From positions 248,001 through 312,000 of the forward strand of contig NZ_JAFEJU010000002.1 of NCBI RefSeq assembly GCF_018555455.1: DNA of 64,000 nucleotides. Direction: 5' to 3'. The notes under the pieces are model-generated. The model searched no databases. It was not told the DNA's origin and was given only the letters and a program-made list of their open reading frames with translations. Made by a program: the position numbers and the translations under genes. The stretch is from Bifidobacterium colobi (GTDB lineage: Bacteria > Actinomycetota > Actinomycetes > Actinomycetales > Bifidobacteriaceae). How positions within the stretch are numbered: the first letter of the stretch is position 1; each line of letters opens with the position of its first letter. Positions 56,345 to 64,000 of this stretch are shown here, one piece after another.

Positions 56345-57631
56345 ATGGAAACAACGCGGGATGGGGAAACAGTACTGACGAACGAGGGCTACAGCGCCTT
56401 TGACGAGGAGCGCTGGGCTCCGGAGCCGCCAAAATCGAAATCGCGCACCGCCTTCGAACGCGATCGTGCTCGATTGATCCATTCATCGGCATTGCGGCGG
56501 CTTGGTGCCAAAAGTCAGATTCTGATTGCTGGTACCGATGACTTCGCCAGGACACGCTTGACCCATACGCTGGAAGTGGCCCAGATCGGTCGTCAGATCG
56601 GAGCATTGCTCGGCTGCGACCCGGATGTGGTCGATTGCGCCTGTTTGGCCCATGATTTGGGGCATCCGCCGTTCGGCCATAATGGCGAGAGAGCGCTCGC
56701 GGAAATCGCCAAGAACATCGGTGGTTTTGAAGGCAACGCCCAAACCATGCGTATTCTGACCCGGTTGGAACCCAAGGTGTTTCATCCGGATGGCCGTTCG
56801 GCGGGCGTGAATCTGACCCGCGCCGCTTTGGATGCCGCGGTCAAATATCCATGGACGTTAGCCGAGGCCGACCGGCATCCGAAAGGGGAGCGGTCCAAGA
56901 AATTCTGCGTCTACCCGGACGATGAGCCGGTATTCCGCTGGTTGAAGCGCAACGCTCCCAAAGCCGCGAAACCGATGGAATGCCAGATCATGGATCTTTC
57001 GGACGACATTGCCTATTCAGTGCATGATGTGGAGGATTCCATAGCCACTGGGGCATTCGACCCGATTGTATTGGCCGATCCGCAGATTCTCGACCACATC
57101 ATCGAGCAGACGCGTGCCTGGTATGGAGTGCAATGGGATGCCGACAAGCTGCTCGCCGCGTTCATGCGATTCCGCCGTGAACATGTGTTCCCCGCGCATT
57201 TCAACGGGTCGCGCCAAGCGTTGGCGCAGCTCAAAAACATTACGTCGGATCTGATTGGCCGATTCTGCTGGTCGGTGGAAACCGCCACCAGAGACACGTA
57301 TGGGGAGGGTCCGCTGACCCGGTATTCCGCGAATATCGTGATTCCCGAAGACACCAGTTATGAGATCGTGGCGTTGAAGGGCATTGCCGTCTATTTCGTG
57401 ATGGCGCCGCGCGAACGTGAGCCATTCCATCAGGAGGAGCTCAAGATCGTCGAAGACCTCATCGATGTGCTGATGGCTGATTCGCCCGCCCCTTCGGACG
57501 TGTTGGAAAGCCAGTTCCTGGCCGATTGGAACGAATCCACCAATGATGACGAGCGCTTGCGCGTGGCCATCGATCAGGTGGCATCCTTGACCGACGGTTC
57601 CGCGCTGGCATTACATTCGATTCTGTGTTGA
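56345..57631 (+). CDS. dgt: Deoxyguanosinetriphosphate triphosphohydrolase-like protein
   Basis: This 428-residue HD-domain enzyme is expected to split dNTPs into deoxynucleoside and triphosphate, controlling the nucleotide pool. HSSALRRLGAKSQ, the metal ligands in RLTHTLEV and AHDLGHPPFGHNGE are diagnostic. A later D-x-x-DDIAYSVHDVED segment supplies the last metal Asp. I chose the ATG at 56345: TATGCT (56333-56338) ends six bases upstream, so the mRNA is probably leaderless. The frame is open back to 56312. dnaG follows after 58 bases, a pairing common in Actinobacteria. Confidence 0.92.
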   Translation: METTRDGETVLTNEGYSAFDEERWAPEPPKSKSRTAFERDRARLIHSSALRRLGAKSQILIAGTDDFARTRLTHTLEVAQIGRQIGALLGCDPDVVDCACLAHDLGHPPFGHNGERALAEIAKNIGGFEGNAQTMRILTRLEPKVFHPDGRSAGVNLTRAALDAAVKYPWTLAEADRHPKGERSKKFCVYPDDEPVFRWLKRNAPKAAKPMECQIMDLSDDIAYSVHDVEDSIATGAFDPIVLADPQILDHIIEQTRAWYGVQWDADKLLAAFMRFRREHVFPAHFNGSRQALAQLKNITSDLIGRFCWSVETATRDTYGEGPLTRYSANIVIPEDTSYEIVALKGIAVYFVMAPREREPFHQEELKIVEDLIDVLMADSPAPSDVLESQFLADWNESTNDDERLRVAIDQVASLTDGSALALHSILC

Positions 57632-57689
57632 GCGCAAGAAGAGGGAAAATTTTTACCCTGTCCGTAATCAGGCGGTACTCTAGAGACTT

Positions 57690-59780
57690 ATGGTCGGGAT
57701 GATTAAGAAAGAAGACGTTGAGAAGGTGCGCGCCGCCGCGGACCTGTATGACATCGTATCTGCGACCGTGACGTTGAAGCCCTCGGGTACCGGTACCTAC
57801 GTGGGTTTGTGTCCTTTCCACGATGAGAAAACCGGCAGCTTCAACGTGCGTCCCTCGCTCGGTGTCTGGCATTGCTTCGGCTGCGGACTGGGCGGCGACG
57901 TGTTCAAATACGTGGAGCAGTCCGAAAACATCGACTTCCGCGAGGCCGTGGAGCTGCTCGCGGATAAATACCATATCGAACTGCACTATGAGAACAGTGG
58001 CAATGGTGCGGGTCGTCCGGATGGTACCGGCTCCAAGCGCACCCGCCTGCTGGAAGCCTGCGAGGAAGCGCAACGCTTCTTCGTTTCCCAGATTCTGACT
58101 CCGGAGGCATTGCCGGCTCGCAAACTGCTCGGTGGTCGCAACTTCTCCCAAGCCGACTGTGAACGATTCGGCTGCGGTTATGCGCCGCAAGGCTGGGATA
58201 ATCTGGTCCGTCATCTCGCCTCCAAAGGATTCACGCAAAAGGAGATTCTGGATGCCGGCTTGGCTCGCCAAGGCCAGCGCGGCATTTATGACTATTTCCG
58301 CGGCCGTGTAACCTGGCCTATTCGTGATTCGACCGGGCGTACGCTGGGTTTCGGCGCACGCAAACTGTATGAGGATGATCAGATCGCAGCCAAGTACATC
58401 AATACACCGGATACGCAGCTGTATCGCAAAACCCAGGTGCTCTATGGCATCGACTTGGCCAAGTCCGCCATTGTCAAGAAGCGCCAAGTGGTGATTGTGG
58501 AAGGCTACACCGATGTGATGGCCATGCATCTGGCCGGTATTGATACCGCCATCGCCACCTGCGGCACCGCGTTCGGCGCCGAACATGCCAAGATTGTGCG
58601 CCGTTTGATTGCCGATGATTCCTTGGGTGCGGTGCAATTGGTTGGCCCGCTCAAGGTCAAGGACCAGCCGTTGAGCTCGCGCATCGTATTCACGTTCGAC
58701 GGTGATGCCGCCGGTCAGAAGGCAGCATTGCATGCGTTCGGATTGGATTCCGCATTCCTTTCCCAGACGTTCGTGGCCGTGGCCGACGATAATCTTGACC
58801 CCTGCGACCTGCGCATCGAGCGCGGCAATGAGGCGGTACGTTCGCTGATCGCCCACGCCAAGCCGCTCTATGATTTTGTGATTGATGCCGCCATCAACCG
58901 TTTCGACCTGACCTACACGCCTGGCCAAGTGGGCGCGATGAAGGCTGTGGCCCCATTGGTGGCTCAGATTCGAGACCGCTCCCTGTGGGATGCGTACGCG
59001 CGTAAGGCCGCCGGTAGAATCGGCGTGGATTTGGAAGTTATGCGCCGCGAGGTAATGGCCGCACGACGCCAGCAACATGTGCGCGATGAAGACGCTTACG
59101 CGCCCAAGCGCCGCTTCCAGAATGATGTGCCGCGCGTGGAACCCGGCACCAATCCGTACGCGAATCCTGCGGCGCGGAAGGCGTTGGAACGTCAGGATGC
59201 CAAAGAGCAGGCGTATTTCAAAATCGACGATGCCGTGTTCATCGCCGAACAACAGTTCATGGCCACGCTGATTCAAGTGCCGCGGGCCATTGATCGCGGC
59301 ATGTTCGCGCAGCTCACCATCGATCATTTCATGAGCCCGGTGTTCCGCACGCTGTTTCAGGCGATTGCGGCGGCCGGTGGTTTGCCATCCGACGATACGC
59401 CGCAAGGCCTATGGATGCATAACCTCACCAAGGCCGGTGGACCGATGCTCAATCAGGTCATCAACGAACTGGCTGTGATGCCATTGCCGCTGCCGGGAGA
59501 TGACACCGGCAATGGAGCGCAACCGCCACAACCCAATGTGCCGGGCAATGCCGCCGCCGTGCAGCTGCGTCCCGCCACCAAGGAGGAGCAGCGGTACGCC
59601 GCCGAATTGTTGACCCGATTGCTGGATATGGGATTCATGCGTCAGATCGGCTTGGCCAAACGTCGTATGGCGCAATTGCCGGACGGCGAGGAGAAAATCG
59701 CTCTGCTTGGTCAAATCACGCGCATGGAAACCGCGCGCAAGGATCTGCAGGCACAGGTGTACGGCAACACCGTCGGTTGA
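57690..59780 (+). CDS. dnaG: DNA primase
   Basis: DnaG makes RNA primers for replication. The 696-residue protein has the N-terminal CHC2 zinc finger (C41-P-F-H44 and C62-F-G-C65), the RNA polymerase core with DYFRGRVTWPIRD, and the TOPRIM fold with VIVEGYTDVM and FTFDGDAAG. The C-terminal helicase-binding part is rich in Pro/Gln insertions. An insert of about 25 residues interrupts the TOPRIM region before the FTFDGD motif. TACTCT (57676-57681) is eight bases before the ATG, again consistent with a leaderless transcript. Confidence 0.96.
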   Translation: MVGMIKKEDVEKVRAAADLYDIVSATVTLKPSGTGTYVGLCPFHDEKTGSFNVRPSLGVWHCFGCGLGGDVFKYVEQSENIDFREAVELLADKYHIELHYENSGNGAGRPDGTGSKRTRLLEACEEAQRFFVSQILTPEALPARKLLGGRNFSQADCERFGCGYAPQGWDNLVRHLASKGFTQKEILDAGLARQGQRGIYDYFRGRVTWPIRDSTGRTLGFGARKLYEDDQIAAKYINTPDTQLYRKTQVLYGIDLAKSAIVKKRQVVIVEGYTDVMAMHLAGIDTAIATCGTAFGAEHAKIVRRLIADDSLGAVQLVGPLKVKDQPLSSRIVFTFDGDAAGQKAALHAFGLDSAFLSQTFVAVADDNLDPCDLRIERGNEAVRSLIAHAKPLYDFVIDAAINRFDLTYTPGQVGAMKAVAPLVAQIRDRSLWDAYARKAAGRIGVDLEVMRREVMAARRQQHVRDEDAYAPKRRFQNDVPRVEPGTNPYANPAARKALERQDAKEQAYFKIDDAVFIAEQQFMATLIQVPRAIDRGMFAQLTIDHFMSPVFRTLFQAIAAAGGLPSDDTPQGLWMHNLTKAGGPMLNQVINELAVMPLPLPGDDTGNGAQPPQPNVPGNAAAVQLRPATKEEQRYAAELLTRLLDMGFMRQIGLAKRRMAQLPDGEEKIALLGQITRMETARKDLQAQVYGNTVG

Positions 59781-59956
59781 TTGCATGCGATGAACGTACG
59801 CGAGGTAAACGCGCGTTGTCCTGTGTTCGAATTGCCCGTGGAAAGACTATGGCTGGCAACCATTCGGTGATATGCTCGTGCTCAACGTGGGATTAATGCC
59901 GCGCATCGAGCACAACGAAGGGGTTCCCGAGCCATCGGGTTACAGAAGGGCGGATC

Positions 59957-62695
59957 ATGGTAGAACCGCAGCAGCCGAACAACCGGACCAATCAGCCACA
60001 GGATAATGGCTTAACCAATGGCTCATGGCCGCAGCAGTACCCTCAAGGGCAACCGCAGCAGCCAGGGCAGTCCTATCAGCCGCAGCAATACCCTGCACAG
60101 CCACAGTACCCAGCGCAACCGCAGTACCCTCAGCAGTATCAGGGCGGCCAACAATATAGGCCGCAGTACCCTGCGCAGCCGCAAGCCCCGGCGGCACAGC
60201 AGTATCCACAAAACTCACAGCCGCAGTACCCGCCGCAGCCGCAATACTCGCCGCAGCCGCAATACTCGCCGCCGCAGCCGCAGTACCCGCCGCAGCAGCC
60301 GCAGTACCAGCCCGCGCAGCAGTACCCGCAGTCGAATCAGGGGCGCAATCCAAACCAGCCCGCACAGCAGACGGTGCCGGCGAATACCGTCGGTCGCGGC
60401 AATCGACCGGCACCCGGCCGTCAGCCGCAGTATCAGCCGAAGGGCGGCAAAAAGAAAAGGAAACTGTGGATCATCCCGGTCGCCATCATCGCGATAGTGG
60501 CATTGGTGTGCAGCATCGCTGTGGTCGCCGGCCACTTCATGCTCAAGGCGGACGGTGCAATCGATGGCATCATGTCCGATTCCACGCTGCCCACCAAAGA
60601 GCAGGCGTATGCCGGCATGCCAAGCGGCAAATACCAGTTCAAGGATCCGATTGCGGTAGACACCTACTATGAGTTCTCCATTAACATGAAGCAGCCGGTC
60701 AAGATTCGCGACAGTGTTGCGGTCGGCCAATCCCAGTTGGAGAACGTGGATCTGGAGCTCAACGATTGCGCCCGCGTGTATCAGGACTCCTCGCTCGGCG
60801 TGCCTATTCCCGCCACAGTCAACGCAACCGGGCCATTTGACGCCACCAAGGGCGCCGGAACCATCGACCTGTCCGGCAGCATGGAGCTGCCGAAGGACAT
60901 GCAGCATGGCGATTCCATAGGCAAGAAATATGGCTTCCTGCCCTCAAACGGCTATTACTACGTGCAGTATGTGGCCGAAAACGGCAAGAAACTCGCCAAG
61001 CCGATCGTGCAATTCTTCCGCGTCAAGGAGCATACGGATATCACCCGTTTGCCGCAGGTGAATAATGTGACGCCGGTGGTGAACAAGACCGGTGGCGTTG
61101 ATATCTCCTGGGACAAGGTGGATGGCGCGAAGTCGTACAACGTGTACGCCTACATCCGCTATCAGCAAATCGGCAAGGAGACGGACGAGGACTACACGCC
61201 GGCCAGCTTCACTCTCAAGAAGATTGGGTCGTCCACTTCCACGAAACTGCTCTCCGACGATTACGACAAGCCGACATCCTATAAGGATGATGATGGCTAT
61301 GTGCGCGTGGTGAAGCAGAATACGGCCTTCCAGTCCGTGGCAAAGGAGCATGAGGACTCCATTAAGCATTGCCAGAATTCCTCGAGTGAGAACTGTGCGC
61401 GGATTCTGCAGGATGCCGGCGGCTCATGGGATGCTGCCTCCGCCAACAAACTGTACATCGTGGTCACAGCTGTGGATAAGGACGGTCACGAAGGCCGGTG
61501 GCATGCCATTGACGCCAATTCGCTCGTGCCCTCCATCCCTATCGGACTTGCCGAACAGGCACAGATCGATCAGGAATTGTATGGCATGAAGGGTTACTTC
61601 GGTGAGGAGAACACCCTCGAAGAAAGCATGCAGAACTATGTGTACACGTTCGTTGAAATGGCGAACGGTGCCACAGTGGCAGTACCCAGCAACTTCAGCG
61701 AATTGAAGGACAACGGCAGACACAGCTGGCATTTCACCTACAGTGCTCCCGGTACCAAGATTCAAGACACCGGTCACCTGTATTACGAGGGTGATCTCAA
61801 CCAGGTCTTCCCGAAGATCACCAAGGCCGCAACCGATGCGTTGCCGAAGGCTGGCGGCGTGCTCAACCGACTGTATTCGGTTACCGACGTGGATTGGACC
61901 GGATACGAGAACAAGAAGATCGACTCCGACACCAAGGAGTCGCCGCTCTACACCTACGCCTCCACCACATTCGGCAAGTATCTGGCCAACAATATTTTGA
62001 ACGGCCACGAGGTGATCGACATCAGCAAGTACGCCAGCGATGCCTATCAAAGCAGTACCGGAGATGTGATGAGCGAGGTGCTGATACAGAATCCGTACAT
62101 TGCCGTGGTGTCCGATACCGTGAACTACACGGTTCGAAAGAGCGGCAACAAGACAGTGATGTGGGTCAAGTATCCAGACGACTACAAGCAGCGTCAGCAG
62201 GATTTGGAGAAGCTGGCCAACTCCGCCAAGGGGCAATTCCAAGGCTCGGATCGCGACAAGGCCATCGCCATCGACCAATATCTGGCCGGCAAGATGGAAT
62301 ACGATTTCGACGCGTTCAACGCTGTTGGGCAAGGTAATAGCAACGCGTTCGAAAGCAGTGACGCCATGGAGAAGTACCCGAACGCATGGAGTACGTACGG
62401 TGTGGTGGTAGGCAAGGGCGTGTGCATGTCGTATTCGTACGCGTATCAGGCGCTTGCCCAATCCGCCGGCTTGGATACTCGCGTAGTGGTGGGATCCGTG
62501 GCAAATACGAAGGCGGGCCACGCATGGAACTATGTGAAAATCGATGGGCAATGGCTCCTGATGGACGCCACCTGGGATGATGCTGGCAGCACGGCTTCGA
62601 CTCGTTACCAGTTGAAGGTGCCGTCCGAGGTGACCGACCACTACGCAAGCCCTGAAGGGTGGACCTTGGCTTCCGAGATGCCCCAGTACCAGTAA
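59957..62695 (+). CDS. Membrane-anchored transglutaminase-like protein with Gln/Pro/Tyr-rich head
   Basis: This 912-residue protein has a cytoplasmic head (1-165) of repeated QPQYPAQPQY-type units, a basic stretch and one transmembrane helix (about 170-193), then a large outer region. About residues 360-510 resemble a fibronectin type III-like domain (GGVDISWDKVDGAKSYNVY). The C-terminal transglutaminase-like fold has the putative triad C823 (GVCMSYSYA), H855 (GHAWNYV) and D870 (MDATWDD). Such domains in bacteria act as cysteine proteases or cross-linking enzymes at the cell surface. The ribosome site is AGAAGGGCGG. The target is unknown. Confidence 0.88.
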   Translation: MVEPQQPNNRTNQPQDNGLTNGSWPQQYPQGQPQQPGQSYQPQQYPAQPQYPAQPQYPQQYQGGQQYRPQYPAQPQAPAAQQYPQNSQPQYPPQPQYSPQPQYSPPQPQYPPQQPQYQPAQQYPQSNQGRNPNQPAQQTVPANTVGRGNRPAPGRQPQYQPKGGKKKRKLWIIPVAIIAIVALVCSIAVVAGHFMLKADGAIDGIMSDSTLPTKEQAYAGMPSGKYQFKDPIAVDTYYEFSINMKQPVKIRDSVAVGQSQLENVDLELNDCARVYQDSSLGVPIPATVNATGPFDATKGAGTIDLSGSMELPKDMQHGDSIGKKYGFLPSNGYYYVQYVAENGKKLAKPIVQFFRVKEHTDITRLPQVNNVTPVVNKTGGVDISWDKVDGAKSYNVYAYIRYQQIGKETDEDYTPASFTLKKIGSSTSTKLLSDDYDKPTSYKDDDGYVRVVKQNTAFQSVAKEHEDSIKHCQNSSSENCARILQDAGGSWDAASANKLYIVVTAVDKDGHEGRWHAIDANSLVPSIPIGLAEQAQIDQELYGMKGYFGEENTLEESMQNYVYTFVEMANGATVAVPSNFSELKDNGRHSWHFTYSAPGTKIQDTGHLYYEGDLNQVFPKITKAATDALPKAGGVLNRLYSVTDVDWTGYENKKIDSDTKESPLYTYASTTFGKYLANNILNGHEVIDISKYASDAYQSSTGDVMSEVLIQNPYIAVVSDTVNYTVRKSGNKTVMWVKYPDDYKQRQQDLEKLANSAKGQFQGSDRDKAIAIDQYLAGKMEYDFDAFNAVGQGNSNAFESSDAMEKYPNAWSTYGVVVGKGVCMSYSYAYQALAQSAGLDTRVVVGSVANTKAGHAWNYVKIDGQWLLMDATWDDAGSTASTRYQLKVPSEVTDHYASPEGWTLASEMPQYQ

Positions 62696-62719
62696 GTGAG
62701 GTTCGCGGGAGCTGCGGCT

Positions 62720-62789
62720 GATTGGTCGCGGCCGTTGTTGATTGAGTTGATCGAGTTGATTGAGTTGATTGGTCGCGGCCGTTGTTGAT
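62720..62789 (+). repeat. Two direct 23-bp repeats flanking GAGTTGAT units
   Basis: The same 23 bases occur at 62720-62742 and 62767-62789, separated by 24 bases made of GAGTTGAT-like units. Confidence 0.8.
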
Positions 62790-62829
62790 GGGGCTAATTG
62801 GATGGGTGACAAACCCTCCAATTGGCCCC
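62790..62829 (+). terminator. Long hairpin terminator before pdxS
   Basis: GGGGCTAATTGGA pairs with TCCAATTGGCCCC (one G-T pair); inner GGGT/ACCC extends the stem around GACAA. It ends the transglutaminase-like gene. Confidence 0.75.
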
Positions 62830-62931
62830 ATCCAAATTGGACTGCTTTGGTGGCCTGTGTGCTGTTGTGTTTGATAATGAGCGGGACGATAAGCCCATTT
62901 CATTCACACAGAATCACATAGGGGGATACCA

Positions 62932-63807
62932 ATGGCTGAAAATCGTGCGGAACTCAATCGTAATCTGGCGCAGATGCTCAAGGGTGGCGTGATCATGGAT
63001 GTCACCACGCCTGAGCAGGCGAAAATCGCTCAGGATGCCGGCGCTTGCGCAGTTATGGCATTGGAGCGTATCCCCGCCGACATCCGTGCGGCCGGCGGTG
63101 TTTCCCGCATGAGCGACCCGGCCATGATCAAGGGCATTCAGGAAGCCGTTTCCATTCCGGTCATGGCCAAGGTGCGTATCGGCCACATTGCCGAAGCCCG
63201 CATTCTGCAGGCCATCGACATTGATTACATCGATGAATCCGAAGTGCTCTCGCCGGCCGACGACGTGTACCACATCGACAAGAACCAGTTCGATGTGCCG
63301 TTCGTGTGCGGTGCCAAGAACCTGGGCGAGGCGCTGCGCCGCATCGCCGAAGGTGCCGCGATGATTCGCACCAAGGGCGAGCCTGGCACCGGTGATGTGA
63401 TTCAGGCCGTGCGGCACATGCGCACGATGAACAAGCAGATTCACGAGCTGGTCTCCCTGCGCGATGACGAAGTGTACGAGGCCGCCAAGCAGTTGGCTGT
63501 GCCGTACGATCTGGCCAAGTATGTGCACGACAACGGCCGTCTGCCTGTGGTGAACTTCGCCGCCGGCGGCGTGGCCACCCCGGCCGATGCCGCACTGATG
63601 ATGGAACTCGGTGCCGAAGGCGTGTTCGTGGGCTCCGGCATCTTCAAGTCCGGCGACCCGGCCAAGCGCGCCGCCGCCATCGTGAAGGCCACCGCCAACT
63701 GGCAGGATGCCGATCTGCTCGCCAAGCTCTCCGAAAACCTTGGCGAAGCGATGGTGGGCATCAACGAAGACGAAATCCAGACCATCATGGCCGCCCGCGG
63801 AGAGTGA
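62932..63807 (+). CDS. pdxS: Pyridoxal 5'-phosphate synthase, synthase subunit PdxS
   Basis: PdxS condenses ribose 5-phosphate, glyceraldehyde 3-phosphate and ammonia to PLP. The 291-residue protein has the conserved D23 (GGVIMDVTT), Lys80 ([10 protein letters not shown]) that binds ribose 5-phosphate, and [12 protein letters not shown]. The sequence is among the most conserved in bacteria and leaves no doubt. The ribosome site is GGGGGA. pdxT starts one base after the stop codon, so the two subunits are translationally linked. PLP is a cofactor of alr and of the cbs-like and metB enzymes in the window. Confidence 0.98.
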   Translation: MAENRAELNRNLAQMLKGGVIMDVTTPEQAKIAQDAGACAVMALERIPADIRAAGGVSRMSDPAMIKGIQEAVSIPVMAKVRIGHIAEARILQAIDIDYIDESEVLSPADDVYHIDKNQFDVPFVCGAKNLGEALRRIAEGAAMIRTKGEPGTGDVIQAVRHMRTMNKQIHELVSLRDDEVYEAAKQLAVPYDLAKYVHDNGRLPVVNFAAGGVATPADAALMMELGAEGVFVGSGIFKSGDPAKRAAAIVKATANWQDADLLAKLSENLGEAMVGINEDEIQTIMAARGE

Positions 63808-63808
63808 C

Positions 63809-64000
63809 ATGGTTGTAGCTGTTGAATACATTTCCAAAGAGGAATCAGACGACGCCGAAACCGCGACTCACGGCGTAACCGGCATTCTCGCCGTGCAGGG
63901 CGCGTTCGCCGAACATGCTGCCGTGCTCGATAAGCTGGGCGCTCCATGGAAGTTGCTGCGCGCCGCCGAGGATTTCGATGATTCCATCGACCGCGTGATT
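63809..64000 (+). CDS. pdxT: Pyridoxal 5'-phosphate synthase, glutaminase subunit PdxT (5' part)
   Basis: The first 64 codons are visible and the frame runs off the right edge. After a variable head of about 23 residues comes TGILAVQGAFAEHAAVLDKLG, the start of the class I glutaminase domain that feeds ammonia to PdxS. Position directly after pdxS confirms the identity. Catalytic Cys and His are beyond the window. Confidence 0.93.
   Translation, partial: MVVAVEYISKEESDDAETATHGVTGILAVQGAFAEHAAVLDKLGAPWKLLRAAEDFDDSIDRVI

Overview
Organism. The window looks like a chromosomal segment of Bifidobacterium, and gene content and order fit the B. breve / B. longum group best. The gosR-gosDEGC-type galactooligosaccharide locus, and luxS about a dozen genes beyond it, match what I recall of B. 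breve; this is memory and inference, not a search. GC is fairly high, and several genes appear to be read from leaderless transcripts, as is common in Actinobacteria.

Layout. (1) 1-14,878: an accessory island encoding an unusual type VII (ESX/WXG100) secretion system. It holds two WXG100 proteins, a mycosin-like subtilase, several probable substrates or accessory proteins of unknown function, an 11-helix EccD-like membrane protein, an RDD-FHA fusion and a 1,317-residue three-domain EccC-type ATPase. No EccB or EccE is visible. (2) 14,945-20,614: a conserved core block with a small membrane protein, prfB, ftsE-ftsX, a CHAP-domain cell wall hydrolase and smpB. (3) 20,790-24,866: a polar amino acid ABC transporter with two paralogous binding lipoproteins, followed by a repeat-filled gap. 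(4) 25,552-28,253: glmS and an RluA-type pseudouridine synthase. (5) 28,315-37,571: a galactoside locus with LacI regulator, two permeases, GH42 beta-galactosidase and two paralogous binding lipoproteins. (6) 38,061-44,475: coaX (minus strand) and an oligopeptide-type ABC transporter. (7) 44,637-47,334: a probable cysteine-sensing leader peptide (MQIFSCCCR) ahead of a cystathionine beta-synthase-like gene and a cystathionine gamma-synthase/lyase gene. (8) 47,656-64,000: recQ, a zinc-ribbon membrane protein, luxS, a GNAT acetyltransferase, an APC amino acid permease, alr, dgt, dnaG, a transglutaminase-like membrane protein, pdxS and the start of pdxT.

How parts connect. FtsEX and the adjacent coiled-coil CHAP protein form a likely septal hydrolase module. 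LuxS (homocysteine release) and the CBS-like/CGS-CGL pair could form a reverse transsulfuration route to cysteine, which fits a cysteine-codon attenuator. The galactoside locus has repeated CGATAACA half-sites near two of its promoters.

Intergenic DNA is unusually structured: tandem repeats with 9-, 10-, 14-, 15-, 36/37- and 51-bp units, nested inverted repeats before recQ, and three tandem terminator-like hairpins with compensatory changes after alr. No rRNA, tRNA, CRISPR array or intact insertion sequence was seen.
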